In this document: piece after piece, positions 8,786 through 17,947 of the stretch
Layout: every line of letters begins with the position of its first letter
How positions within the stretch are numbered: the first letter of the stretch is position 1
Source: Planctomycetota bacterium
GTDB lineage: Bacteria > Planctomycetota > Phycisphaerae > Phycisphaerales > SM1A02
DNA length: 64,000 nt
Assembly: GCA_027622195.1 (NCBI GenBank)
Contig: JAQBZO010000003.1
Span: 1 to 64,000, forward strand
Direction of reading: 5' to 3'
Translations under genes and position numbers: made by a program
Notes under the pieces: model-generated
The model's database searches: none
What the model saw: only the letters and a program-made list of their open reading frames with translations
What the model was told of the DNA's origin: nothing

Positions 8786-9472
8786 TTACTTCGAGCCAAG
8801 AATCCAGCGTCGAACGGCTTCGTGATCGGAACAATCTGTCACGGACAAGTTGGCTCCAGCCGAGTTCAACTGCGCGGTCGAAAAAATCCCAGTGGCGACG
8901 CCGAGGGATCGACACCCATTGTGTTTCGCGCAGTCGATATCAGAAGGCGTATCTCCGATGATGACCACATTGCGCGGGTCGATTGGAGAGCCGCGCTTTG
9001 CGTTGCATCGCTCGATGGCCACAGGAGGAAGGTGTCTGCGAGTGGAACCATCGTCGGCGAAGGCGTTGATAGCGAAGTGGGATTCACAGAATCCAGCACT
9101 TCGAATCTTCTCGAATCCAGTGTGTTCAAAATTGCCCGTCAGCAGTCCAACGGTCACGCCATCGGTCTTGCTGAGTGAGTCCACGAGCTGATGCATTCCG
9201 ACCATCGGGCGCGCGGGCTTGGTTCGAAACGCAGTGGACAAGTGGCGACCGTAACTCTCGCGAAAGGCGGCGAGTGATTCGTCATCGTTCCGCGTGCCAT
9301 GGAGGGCGGCGAACGCATTCCAAAGGCCAGTGTCGAGCTGACCAGCGACTTCGACTCCATCGAATGAATAGGCAATGTGAGGTTGGAGTTCATGAAGCGC
9401 GCAGAGAAAGGCTCGCACTCCCGCACCGTCGGTGCGAAGCAATGTGCCATCGATGTCGAAGAGAACCAGCAT
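8786..9472 (-). CDS. HAD-superfamily phosphohydrolase
   Basis: The 228-residue product has the HAD motifs. Motif I is FDIDGTLLRTDG with the nucleophile and acid/base Asp pair, motif II lies around GLLTGNFEHTG, and motif IV is VVIGDTPSDIDCAKHNG. The cap domain between motifs I and II is helical (phosphoglycolate phosphatase/Gph-like subclass). The last segment (GCRSLGVATGIFSTAQL) also fits. ATG 9472 is preferred; a TTG at 9496 overlaps the sucC stop as TTGA. The substrate is not predictable. It lies directly downstream of sucC. Confidence 0.85.
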   Translation of the reverse strand: MLVLFDIDGTLLRTDGAGVRAFLCALHELQPHIAYSFDGVEVAGQLDTGLWNAFAALHGTRNDDESLAAFRESYGRHLSTAFRTKPARPMVGMHQLVDSLSKTDGVTVGLLTGNFEHTGFEKIRSAGFCESHFAINAFADDGSTRRHLPPVAIERCNAKRGSPIDPRNVVIIGDTPSDIDCAKHNGCRSLGVATGIFSTAQLNSAGANLSVTDCSDHEAVRRWILGSK

Positions 9473-9492
9473 GGTCGCGTGTCTTTCGTGCG

Positions 9493-10689
9493 TCAAGCAA
9501 CCGCTTGCACGATGCGATTGGCGGCATCAGCGAGATCGGTCGCTGAGTGCATGGTCGGAATCTCGGCGCGCGCTGCTTCGAGGATTTGTCGCGCAGCATC
9601 CACATTCGTCCCCTCGAGTCGGACGACGAGTGGGACTTTGAATCCGACGGTGTGCGCCGCGCCCACAATGGCCCGAGCGATGCGGTCGCACTGCATGATG
9701 CCACCAAAGATATTGACGAGCACACCTTCGACACGCGAGTCAGAAAGGATGATGCGAAAGGCCTCGGTCACCGCCTCTTCCGTCGCACTTCCACCCACGT
9801 CAAGAAAGTTGGCGGGGCGACCACCGTGCAGCGCAATGATGTCCATCGTGCTCATGGCGAGTCCGGCGCCGTTCACGAGGCATCCGATATTGCCGTCGAG
9901 TGCGACATACGAGAGACCGTGTTTCGCAGCGTGCAATTCAGCAGCATTCTCTTCCGCAGGGTCGAACATGGCAGCGACTTCCTTCTGGCGGAAGAGGGCA
10001 TTGTCGTCAAAGGTGCACTTCGCATCGACCGCCATGATCTGTCCATCGGGAAAGTCGGATGAACTTGGCGTCAGGACGAGTGGATTGATTTCGAGAAGAT
10101 CTGCATCCACTCGGCGGAACAAGGATGCAAGGCGCATCATGACATCCACCGCTTGGTTGATGGTGCGTCCGGTGAGGCCAAGTTTCATTGCGACATCGCG
10201 CGCTTGAAACGGGGCGAGGCCGTCGAGCGGATGAAATGGAACACGAAGAATCGCATCGGGTCGCGTCGCTGCGACATGCTCGATTTCAACGCCTCCCTCG
10301 GCGCTCGCAATGAGTGTCGCGGTGCGCCGACTGCGATCGATCGTGATGGCGAGATAAAACTCTCGCTTGATCTCAACAGCTTCCGCCACGAGGATTCGTC
10401 GCACTTCGAGACCTTCAGGAGGAGTCTGTGGCGACACCATTCGGTTCGACAGCATGAACTGCGCCGTGGATTCCGCATCGTCCACCGTCTTGACCAGTTT
10501 CACGAATCCTGCCTTGCCTCGTCCTCCCGCGTGCACTTGTGCTTTCACCACCACAAGGTGCGCCCCTTCGATGAAGATGCGCGCTGCCGCTTGCTTCGCC
10601 GCGAGTGTGGATTCGACCATCGCCCCGGGAGGCACAGGAATACCCGCTTCGGCGAGGAGGTGTCGAGCCTGATATTCGTGAATCTTCAT
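9493..10689 (-). CDS. sucC: succinyl-CoA synthetase beta subunit
   Basis: The 398-residue product is the ATP-grasp beta subunit of succinyl-CoA ligase (ADP/GDP-forming) of the TCA cycle. It starts MKIHEYQARHLLAEAGIPVP, which fixes the start at ATG 10689. The ATP-grasp region shows VVKAQVHAGGRGKAGFVK. The ligase domain has EINPLVL, NGAGLAMSTMDIIALHGG and VNIFGGIMQCDRIA. Normal length is about 390 residues. The usual partner sucD is not next to it: the HAD gene follows and a DedA gene precedes on the same strand. The alpha subunit must lie elsewhere. Confidence 0.94.
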   Translation of the reverse strand: MKIHEYQARHLLAEAGIPVPPGAMVESTLAAKQAAARIFIEGAHLVVVKAQVHAGGRGKAGFVKLVKTVDDAESTAQFMLSNRMVSPQTPPEGLEVRRILVAEAVEIKREFYLAITIDRSRRTATLIASAEGGVEIEHVAATRPDAILRVPFHPLDGLAPFQARDVAMKLGLTGRTINQAVDVMMRLASLFRRVDADLLEINPLVLTPSSSDFPDGQIMAVDAKCTFDDNALFRQKEVAAMFDPAEENAAELHAAKHGLSYVALDGNIGCLVNGAGLAMSTMDIIALHGGRPANFLDVGGSATEEAVTEAFRIILSDSRVEGVLVNIFGGIMQCDRIARAIVGAAHTVGFKVPLVVRLEGTNVDAARQILEAARAEIPTMHSATDLADAANRIVQAVA

Positions 10690-10747
10690 CGTGTGGTTCG
10701 GGTTGTGGAAAGGATTTTTTGGTGACGCAGCAGGGGAAAAGGTGATC

Positions 10748-11413
10748 TTATCGCCCATCGATTTCTGGTGTCTGCTTCGACGATCGCACTCTCCACCACT
10801 CGATGACGAGTGGAAGCAAACTGACCACGATGATCGCGCCAATCACGATGGTGAAGTTCTTCCGCACGATGGGAACATTCCCAAAGAGGCGCCCCGCGAG
10901 GCAAAAGAGACCGACCCAGCAGGTGGTGCCGACTACGCTCGATAGGAAGAAGGTGCGCCAGCGCATTGATCCAACACCGGCTACAAACGGCGCGCAGGTT
11001 CGAACAATCGGGACAAATCGAGCCAGGATCACGGCACGCGCACCATGCTTTTCAAAGAACTTCTGGGTCTTCACTAAGTGCCCCGCGTTGAGGATGGGAA
11101 TCGTGCCAGAAAAAGCGCGCGGACCGACCTTGCGTCCAATGAACCAGTTCAGATTGTCTCCAAGGATCGCAGCGCTCCACAAGAGGATCATGGCGAGGTC
11201 GAGGCGCAGCCCTGGCAATTCTGCACTGAGTGCACCGACTGCGAAGAGGAGCGAATCCCCGGGAAGAAACGGCATGATGACGATCCCCGTTTCGACGAAG
11301 ACGATCGCAAAGAGCAGCGCATACACCCAGACCCCGTGATTCGAAACGATTTCACCCAAAAACCCCGGCAGATCTTGAAAGAGCCGCAAGAATTCGTGAA
11401 ACAGGTCGGTCAT
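10748..11413 (-). CDS. DedA-family membrane protein
   Basis: This 221-residue integral membrane protein has the DedA/VTT pattern: FVETGIVIMPFLPGDSLLFAVGAL, then GDNLNWFIGRKVG, then the conserved KHGARAVILARFVPIVRTCAPFVAG block with the acidic/basic residues and the F-x-R-x2-P signature, then further helices. DedA proteins are lipid scramblase or transporter-like proteins linked to undecaprenyl phosphate and phospholipid handling and to envelope homeostasis. It lies 58 nt upstream of sucC on the same strand and downstream of the tRNA gene. Confidence 0.9.
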   Translation of the reverse strand: MTDLFHEFLRLFQDLPGFLGEIVSNHGVWVYALLFAIVFVETGIVIMPFLPGDSLLFAVGALSAELPGLRLDLAMILLWSAAILGDNLNWFIGRKVGPRAFSGTIPILNAGHLVKTQKFFEKHGARAVILARFVPIVRTCAPFVAGVGSMRWRTFFLSSVVGTTCWVGLFCLAGRLFGNVPIVRKNFTIVIGAIIVVSLLPLVIEWWRVRSSKQTPEIDGR

Positions 11414-11450
11414 TCAGTTCATTCGCGCGGCGCAATCGAGGCAAAAAAGC

Positions 11451-11540
11451 GGACAGGGCGGGATTCGAACCCGCGATAGGGGGTATTCCCCCTATGTCGG
11501 TTTAGCAAACCGGTGATTTCAACCACTCATCCACCTGTCC
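11451..11540 (-). tRNA. tRNA-Ser(GCU)
   Basis: The 90-nt class II tRNA reads 5'-GGACAGG at 11540 to CCTGTCC at 11451, a perfect 7-bp acceptor stem. The anticodon loop contains TTGCTAA within an anticodon stem GGTTT/AAACC, giving GCU, which reads Ser AGC/AGU. The variable arm is long (TAGGGGGAATACCCCCTA), as expected for serine. The T arm reads GCGGGTTCGAATCCCGC. The CCA end is not encoded. Confidence 0.96.
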
Positions 11541-11569
11541 GTGGTGATGTCGGATGGTAGCAAATTCGA

Positions 11570-14500
11570 TTAAGGGCCAAATCCTTGGCAAGGGTCGACC
11601 AGGATGAGGGGATTATTGATATCGAGTGCCACCAAATCATGCGCAACCTGGTACTGGCCAGCCATTCCGTATCCACCAGTGACCACGCGAGTGACGAGAA
11701 GTCCACCTGGGTAAGCGGGGTCTGTCATCACCACATAGTCGCTCGCCGCACGTCCGGTAGGCACGCAGAAGTTCACGGGCGCTGCAGGGATCACTTGTGT
11801 GAGTTGGGAGAATCCAAACAAGTCATAGCGTCGGATTCGAGCGTTGTAAACGAAGACGAACGCATAGGTAATCCCGCCGCTGGTGCGCGAGGCAAGTTGC
11901 ACACGCAGCGTGCTCACATCGGATCCTTCTGTGACATTCAGTGTGCGCTTCACCTGAAGGTCTGTCGCCCGAGCGATGCTTGGATAGAACACGGTTGAAC
12001 CGTATCCGCCCGCAGCAGCACCAGCGGCCACGCCTGTACTTCCCATCCGCATCAGCGCTCCATCGAGTCGCTTCAGCGAAAAAGTGTTTCCAGAAATCAG
12101 CCGTCCAACGAGGATGTTGGCATCGCTGTCATTGCTGAGATCGACCCAGTTGCCCTGAGTGATGGCGAGTCCGCAGTTTCGAGCGTTTGGGAATCCTTGG
12201 ACGAGGCCAATCTCATCGTTGCCTTCGCCTTCAGCATCACCGAGTGCGGGTTCGGCCGCAATGATGGGTGGAGGGGTGACCTGTCCAGCCTGAGGGAATC
12301 GGTTCAAAGGATCCTGCAAGATGTTGCGCCACTCAGCGGCGGGCAATCCGATGCCATCAAAGACAGTCTTGGCATGTGCTTGGAGGCATGCAATCAATCC
12401 ACCGATTTGTGCGACTGCGGCGCTCGTGCCTGTAAATGTCGCTGTGTAACTGCGCAGCTTCTTCTGTTCGTAACAGTCGGGCGTGTATGTCGTCTGAGCG
12501 GTCACGACGGCATCGTCGCCGAGGTACAAGTCTCCATAACCGCAAGTCGTCACGCCGCGACCCCAAGCACTCGTGATGAGATTATTTGTGCCCGCATCTT
12601 GCAAGTCGTAATTGCTCTCACCCACGCGGCCGTAGTTGATGCCTCCGTTGAGTGGAGTAATTCCTTCGCCACTACCCTGTCCAGGCCAGCAGGCGCCAGC
12701 GACAACGCATCGAGTCGTATCAATTCCCGATGCGGCGTCGACAATCGCGGCCTCAACCGCTGACGCTCCGTTGCCTGCTGCAAGAACCCAGGTCATTCCG
12801 CCATCGGCTCCGATGCTCAACAGAATTGAGGTGAGGTCGACTTCGCCATTCGTTCCAGTGTTCATTGGTTGGGTTGATGCCTTGGTCATCGGAACGATGC
12901 ACACATTGGATGGCACGCTTCCGACAGTCTCGGCGGCAGTCATCACATCGATCGCCCCGAGGAGTGCTCCAAGGGTGCGGTCACCGCTGGGGAGTCCTGC
13001 GTCAGGATCACCAGCCGTGAGCGTAGGGAAGAACCACTTCTCGGTCGCGCCTGTGCAAAGTCCGGACACGCCCTTTCCGTCGGCAGCAGCGAAGAGAACG
13101 CCGAGGACCGCTGTGCCGTGGTGAGGCCAAAGCACATCGGGAGTGCCCATCACGACAGTCTCGGAACCCGCACACGCAGGCGGAATCGTGACCGCGCCTG
13201 TGACTGGGTCGAGGTAGTCCGACTCGTCGAGCGTGAGATACAACGGAATGCCCGTCTCAACTTGAATAACGCTCACTCCGCTTGCGCTGAGGAACTCTTC
13301 GTGATTGACGTAGGCGGATCGATCGAGCACACCGACCTTGATGCCCGCTCCAAAAATCTTGGGAGTCTGCAGCGACGGCGTCGAGTTCACGATCAGCGCA
13401 TTGAGTCCGCGCATGTCCAATCCACCCGCGCGGAAATTGGTGACCGCACGGAACGGATCAAAGAGAACATTGTTTGCTGCGGGATTCGGATTGGAATCAT
13501 TCGCCGCTCGGTCTGAGGTACCCCAAAGACCCAGAGGGATGCTTCCCACGGGCGCAGTGAAGGTGGTGCCGCGCACATCGACATTAACAGGTGCCGTGAG
13601 TGGAAACTCAGTCGCCGGATCGACCCCCAGCAGTTCAAAGTTATAGAACGGGGTCGTTGCCGTGTCGGGCGTCAGCTTGTTGCCGATGGAAATGAGATCA
13701 CCTACAACCAGGGCACCAAGATCGCTTCGCAATACTGTGGCGTAGCAAGGTCCGTCCTGCGCGCCTGGATCAGTCCAATTTGGGCTGCTTGGCGGAAGTG
13801 CTGTAAGTCCGAGGGCGAGGGCAACGCAGTTCTCGTCCCACGCGATCGTGCAGCAAAGAAAGTCGTTGGCGCAGACCACGGCGCAGCACGCAGGCAAGTT
13901 GGATCCGGGAAGGGTGTGCGCAATCATTGAACTCGGTTGGATGAAAACCAAGTCTGCGAAATAATCTGTGACGCCGTATCCGTTATTGATGACTCCTCCG
14001 TTGCCGAATGGAGGATCTGGAACCGGAGCATCATTTGGATGCAAGTTATCTGGCGCACCGAAGAACGTGCTGCCGATGCAAGTATCCAATTGGGCGGCTG
14101 GGTTTCCACCGGGGTAGAAACTTGGGGTGCAAAGCAACTCGGCAATGCCGACGCATGTCTGATCCCATGCTCCACCCTCGTCAAAGGACGCGGTGCAGGA
14201 CGCCTGGATGGCGCCAACGGTTGTGCAGCAATCGACAAAATTCACCCCAGGAAACCAGCCGAACTCTGTCAAGCTCACCGGATCGGTGAAAACACCAGTC
14301 GTCGGCGGACCCAGCGGTCCCTCGTACCAACTAAAAGGAGTTCCTCCGCACGCGATATCTCCGCACGTGCCGCAGTCGATTTGTGCTTGAATCGTGCGTT
14401 CTTCAATCTCGACATAGGTCACTTCTGGCATCGAGGCGAATGCGCGTGCGACTTGGACGATGCCAGATCCCGCACCCTCGACATAGAAGAAACTGGCAAG

Positions 14501-14968
14501 GTCTGGATACACCTTCCCGCTGCGAGTGCTGATGCGATTCGTAACTTCGGCGAGGATCGCAGGATCCTTGTCGATCGCCTGGCGCACTTGAAGTCCCAGC
14601 CCCATGGTCAACGCTTGGAACGTGCCGATTTGTGCGTCGTCTTCAGAATGAACTTTTCCGCCCGCAAGAATCGAAGCGCGCGGCGTGAGGTCTTCTCGCA
14701 ACTTGACGATGATTCGCCCCGTCGCAGTCGATCGGCCCGTGCGAGGATCCTTCGGGAGCTCAAGTCGTGCCGAGTCCTTGCGCATCGTTGAGAGGCGATC
14801 CCATTCAGTCATTTCGCTCACCGTTGGGATGTTTCCCAAGGTGGATGAGGTGGGCTGAAGAGTGGTGCCAACATTCAACTTTTGAGGAGCGCGATCTGCG
14901 TCGAATGAAGACGAGGTCAGTGCGATCGCCAAGAGAGCGAGAGGGGGCACGAGGAGTCCCTGAAGCAT
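11570..14968 (-). CDS. secreted subtilisin-like protease with cysteine-repeat modules
   Basis: The protein has 1132 residues from ATG 14968, with CGGAG at 14981-14977. A hydrophobic N-terminal signal segment (LLVPPLALLAIALTSSS) leads a propeptide-like region. Before the catalytic domain are two cysteine modules, about 14127-14240 and 13800-13895, of the CC-x-VC-x5-CC-x3-WD-x2-C type. The S8 triad is D549 (VGVLDRSAY), H617 (PHHGTAVLG) and S849 (TGTSAAVAQ), with oxyanion N733 (LAAGNG). The domain is long and interrupted compared with classical subtilisins of about 270 residues. The C-terminal part of about 250 residues is beta-rich and unassigned. The cysteine module is shared with the giant protein at 60173-64000. 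Substrate is unknown; extracellular action is inferred. Confidence 0.9.
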   Translation of the reverse strand: MLQGLLVPPLALLAIALTSSSFDADRAPQKLNVGTTLQPTSSTLGNIPTVSEMTEWDRLSTMRKDSARLELPKDPRTGRSTATGRIIVKLREDLTPRASILAGGKVHSEDDAQIGTFQALTMGLGLQVRQAIDKDPAILAEVTNRISTRSGKVYPDLASFFYVEGAGSGIVQVARAFASMPEVTYVEIEERTIQAQIDCGTCGDIACGGTPFSWYEGPLGPPTTGVFTDPVSLTEFGWFPGVNFVDCCTTVGAIQASCTASFDEGGAWDQTCVGIAELLCTPSFYPGGNPAAQLDTCIGSTFFGAPDNLHPNDAPVPDPPFGNGGVINNGYGVTDYFADLVFIQPSSMIAHTLPGSNLPACCAVVCANDFLCCTIAWDENCVALALGLTALPPSSPNWTDPGAQDGPCYATVLRSDLGALVVGDLISIGNKLTPDTATTPFYNFELLGVDPATEFPLTAPVNVDVRGTTFTAPVGSIPLGLWGTSDRAANDSNPNPAANNVLFDPFRAVTNFRAGGLDMRGLNALIVNSTPSLQTPKIFGAGIKVGVLDRSAYVNHEEFLSASGVSVIQVETGIPLYLTLDESDYLDPVTGAVTIPPACAGSETVVMGTPDVLWPHHGTAVLGVLFAAADGKGVSGLCTGATEKWFFPTLTAGDPDAGLPSGDRTLGALLGAIDVMTAAETVGSVPSNVCIVPMTKASTQPMNTGTNGEVDLTSILLSIGADGGMTWVLAAGNGASAVEAAIVDAASGIDTTRCVVAGACWPGQGSGEGITPLNGGINYGRVGESNYDLQDAGTNNLITSAWGRGVTTCGYGDLYLGDDAVVTAQTTYTPDCYEQKKLRSYTATFTGTSAAVAQIGGLIACLQAHAKTVFDGIGLPAAEWRNILQDPLNRFPQAGQVTPPPIIAAEPALGDAEGEGNDEIGLVQGFPNARNCGLAITQGNWVDLSNDSDANILVGRLISGNTFSLKRLDGALMRMGSTGVAAGAAAGGYGSTVFYPSIARATDLQVKRTLNVTEGSDVSTLRVQLASRTSGGITYAFVFVYNARIRRYDLFGFSQLTQVIPAAPVNFCVPTGRAASDYVVMTDPAYPGGLLVTRVVTGGYGMAGQYQVAHDLVALDINNPLILVDPCQGFGP

Positions 14969-14987
14969 GAACAATTCTCCGTGGGGC

Positions 14988-15021
14988 AAAACAAAAGCGG
15001 TCTACCGGACATCGGCAGACC
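14988..15021 (-). terminator. intrinsic terminator-like hairpin after purD
   Basis: On the minus strand GGTCTGCCG pairs with CGGTAGACC (14999-15007 with 15013-15021; eight of nine pairs Watson-Crick, one mismatch or wobble) around a 5-nt loop. It is followed by GCTTTTGTTTT. It lies about 35 nt after the purD stop, so it can terminate purD. It also sits in the presumed 5' leader of the protease, whose ATG is only 20 nt further on, so it may act as an attenuator or 5' stabiliser. Confidence 0.7.
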
Positions 15022-15031
15022 CCATGGGATG

Positions 15032-15059
15032 AGTCTAGCACCTCCGGGACGATTATCAA
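15032..15059 (-). promoter_or_regulatory. candidate sigma-70-type promoter of the subtilase
   Basis: On the minus strand TTGATA (15059-15054, 5 of 6 consensus) and TAGACT (15037-15032, 4 of 6) are 16 bp apart. Transcription would start near 15025. The -35 box overlaps the purD stop codon. The resulting leader of about 57 nt contains the hairpin at 14999-15021 and the CGGAG ribosome site. It is the best promoter for a monocistronic protease gene in this gap. Confidence 0.5.
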
Positions 15060-16405
15060 CCGCGAACGGCAGAACTCTTGAGAGCTTTATGGCCAATGTC
15101 CCTGCGGAAGAATGCGCCTTGGAATCGAATCAGCGCCGCAGCGGCGGAAGCGAGTTCGTTGGCTCGTGCGAGGTTCTCGGCGAGGGCGGTCACGCCGACC
15201 ACACGACCGCCTGAGGTCACGAGTTCGCCAAGGTTGTTTCGGGTCGTCCCTCCGTGGAAAACAACGACCTCTTCGTCAGGTCCTGCGAGTGACTCGGCTT
15301 CGGCAATGCCGCTGATGGCGTGTCCGATGGCAGGTTTTCCTGGATAACCGTTGGCGCAGACGACGACGCAACACGACACGCGCGGATCCATCGTGAATGA
15401 TCCTCCATCGAGCGTTCCTGCCGCAGTGCGGTAAAGGATCTCAACAAGATCTCCCTTGAATCGCATCATGATCGCTTGCGTCTCGGGATCTCCGAACCGT
15501 GCGTTGAACTCAATTACTTTCGGACCCGCATGGGTCATCATGATTCCTGCAAAGAGCACACCGCGAAAGGGGAGTTGAGCAGAATCATCTCGGTGTTGTC
15601 GACGAAGCGCGTCGACCGTTGGAACGAGGATTGACTTCGTGATTTCGAGAAGTCGCTCTTCATCGATGATCGGAGCGGGGCAGTACGCGCCCATTCCACC
15701 TGTATTGGGACCAGTATCTCCTTCCCCAACGCGCTTGTGATCTTGGCATGGATCAAAGACGGTGATGGTGCTTCCATCGACGAGCGCGAGGACCGATGCC
15801 TCTTGTCCCTCGAGCATCTCTTCGATCACAATCTTGCTGCCCGCCGCACCGAACTCAGCGCCCTTGAACAAGAGCGAAATCGCAGCTTGAGCCTCTGGTG
15901 TGGTCGCGCACACGGTGACACCCTTGCCAGCGCAAAGTCCAGCCGCTTTCACAACGCACGGTTCATCACGCTCCACCACAAACTTGGAAGCCGCCGCTTC
16001 ACTCGTGAAGACGCGACCTTCCGCGGTGGGGACAAGTGCCTCGCGCATGATCTGCTTCGCCCAACCTTTGTCGGACTCAATCTGAGCGAGATCCTTTCGA
16101 GGACCGAAGACCATGCGATTCGGACCGACGAGGAGATCAGCCAGTCCCTCGGCGAGTGGTCCCTCTGGTCCGATCACCACCAGGCCGATGTCATTTTTGT
16201 CGCACCAACGCAGCAAGAAAAACGACTTCGTGATGCTGATGGTTTCGGGACAGATCTGTCCCAGTTCTTGCAGCGCCGCGTTGGCCTCTTTTTGTACCCA
16301 CAAGTCGCCAAGTCGAGCGGACTGCCGCATCTTCCAAGCCAGTGCGTGCTCTCGTCCACCGGTACCGATCAGGAGAACATTGATTCGATCAGGAACTGAG
16401 GGCAT
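15056..16405 (-). CDS. purD: phosphoribosylamine-glycine ligase
   Basis: The 449-residue enzyme joins phosphoribosylamine and glycine using ATP (second step of de novo purine synthesis). Motifs include the N-terminal NVLLIGTGGREHALAWKM, VVIGPEGPLAEGLADLL, the ATP-grasp segment CVVKAAGLCAGKGVTVC, and EFNARFGDPETQAIMMR near the metal site. It is slightly longer than the common 420-430 residues because of a small insertion near the N-terminus. ATG 16405 begins MPSVPDRINVLLIG. It is transcribed divergently from the secreted protein at 16475 and followed by a terminator-like hairpin. Confidence 0.95.
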   Translation of the reverse strand: MPSVPDRINVLLIGTGGREHALAWKMRQSARLGDLWVQKEANAALQELGQICPETISITKSFFLLRWCDKNDIGLVVIGPEGPLAEGLADLLVGPNRMVFGPRKDLAQIESDKGWAKQIMREALVPTAEGRVFTSEAAASKFVVERDEPCVVKAAGLCAGKGVTVCATTPEAQAAISLLFKGAEFGAAGSKIVIEEMLEGQEASVLALVDGSTITVFDPCQDHKRVGEGDTGPNTGGMGAYCPAPIIDEERLLEITKSILVPTVDALRRQHRDDSAQLPFRGVLFAGIMMTHAGPKVIEFNARFGDPETQAIMMRFKGDLVEILYRTAAGTLDGGSFTMDPRVSCCVVVCANGYPGKPAIGHAISGIAEAESLAGPDEEVVVFHGGTTRNNLGELVTSGGRVVGVTALAENLARANELASAAAALIRFQGAFFRRDIGHKALKSSAVRG

Positions 16406-16474
16406 CCGCGCGAGTGTACTTGCGCCTTGCTCTCACGGCGTGCGAAGACGCGATTTGGTACCTTCAACACCCCC

Positions 16475-17947
16475 ATGAACTGGATTCGCCCCATTGTCCG
16501 CTCGATGGATGGATCAGCCGTCCGTGTCGCGGTTTTACTCAGCGCGTTGCTCGTTGCTGGACAAGCCCAAGCGCAGCGTGGAAGTCCGGATTCAGTCGTC
16601 AAGAAACTGAATGACGATGTCCGAAAGGTCAGCCTTGATCGGCAGTCCGCCGGACCAGTCCTGAGCGCCTGGCTCAAGGCGACCCAGCCACCTGCGACGA
16701 ATGCCAATCTGATTTGGCCGAAGATGAAGGATTGGTCTTCTGTTTCGTCCTTTGCCCAACAGAATAAACCGCTCGGCGATGCATTGATCGCCGCGCAGAA
16801 TGCGGTGAGTTTTGGATTGTTGTACGGCGTGAAGAATGTCGATCCAACTTTCGCCGAGAAGAAACTCTTCGTTGACTTCGCTTCGGGCGAGGATTTTGGA
16901 CTCGTTGACTTCGGTTACTTCCCCGCGATCAAGGCGATTGGTGTCTACGCCGTGGCCGAGATGTACCGCGCTGGCGAGGCGAAGGACTTTGACCGCGCCT
17001 TCGCTGTGGGCATCGCATGGCTCCGCTTCCTTCGACAGATGGGAGACCGAGACATGCTCGACGAGAAACTCTTTGCCATCAACGCGATGACCGAAGCGCT
17101 GTCGATTCACCGTGACTTTCTCTGGTACTACAAAGATGCTGTTCCCGTCGCCACCTTGAAACGCGTCTCTCTGCAGGAATATGCGCTCATTCGAGCCGGC
17201 GATAGTGAGCGGATGAAGCGGTTGCAATTGCCCGAAGGGGACTTGCTCCTCGCGCAGGCCGTGATGGAACGAACATTTGACAAGGGACAACCCGATGCGG
17301 ATCAATTCGTTCATGTGTATGCCAACCAAGATTCGGTGACGACCCCCATCATGCGTTTTGGTTCGGCGAAGTTGTGGCGTGCTGTCGCCGAGCGACATGG
17401 ATCAAAGGATGCAAGCGATGCCCGGCTCATTGGGATTACGGACGATTGGTTCCGACGGTGGCGTTCAAAACCGTACGGAAAACTGAGCCAGACTGCTTCC
17501 GAGTTGTCGCGCACGAATGAGGTGAGATACGCGGCGATTATCTTTAGTATCGATGATCTCCGAACGCTCTTCGATGCACGCAACTTGCTCATTGCGAATG
17601 TCAACGGAACCGCCGCTTCTGCAGGACTCTGCGCCTACCGCATTGAGTATCAGAACACGTGGCCACGCGATATCAAGAATGCGTACGCGATCCATGTGGT
17701 GAAGCGACTCGACTTTGATCCCTATGACAAGTTGGCACGAAAGCTGAGTTACCGATCGCTCGATGGAGTCCGCACAATTGAATCCCCAGCAGGTCAACTG
17801 AAGATGGATGGAATGATGCTCTGGGCACTCGGCGTTGACAATGCTGACAACGACGGGAAGACGCACTCGGATGATGGGTCCAACGGCGATCTGCTGCTCT
17901 TTCCTCCTGTGCGAGCACTCGCTCGCGAGCAAGGCATTCTCGAATGA
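16475..17947 (+). CDS. secreted hypothetical protein
   Basis: The 490-residue protein starts at ATG 16475 (MNWIRPIVRS) or ATG 16505. It has a clear signal peptide (VAVLLSALLVAGQAQA, cut before QRG). The mature protein is mostly helical with no family I recognise. It has no cysteine repeats and no lipobox. Its stop overlaps the trxB start (ATGA at 17944-17947), so the two are translated together. That link to thioredoxin reductase is suggestive but gives no function. Function unassigned. Confidence 0.75.
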   Translation: MNWIRPIVRSMDGSAVRVAVLLSALLVAGQAQAQRGSPDSVVKKLNDDVRKVSLDRQSAGPVLSAWLKATQPPATNANLIWPKMKDWSSVSSFAQQNKPLGDALIAAQNAVSFGLLYGVKNVDPTFAEKKLFVDFASGEDFGLVDFGYFPAIKAIGVYAVAEMYRAGEAKDFDRAFAVGIAWLRFLRQMGDRDMLDEKLFAINAMTEALSIHRDFLWYYKDAVPVATLKRVSLQEYALIRAGDSERMKRLQLPEGDLLLAQAVMERTFDKGQPDADQFVHVYANQDSVTTPIMRFGSAKLWRAVAERHGSKDASDARLIGITDDWFRRWRSKPYGKLSQTASELSRTNEVRYAAIIFSIDDLRTLFDARNLLIANVNGTAASAGLCAYRIEYQNTWPRDIKNAYAIHVVKRLDFDPYDKLARKLSYRSLDGVRTIESPAGQLKMDGMMLWALGVDNADNDGKTHSDDGSNGDLLLFPPVRALAREQGILE

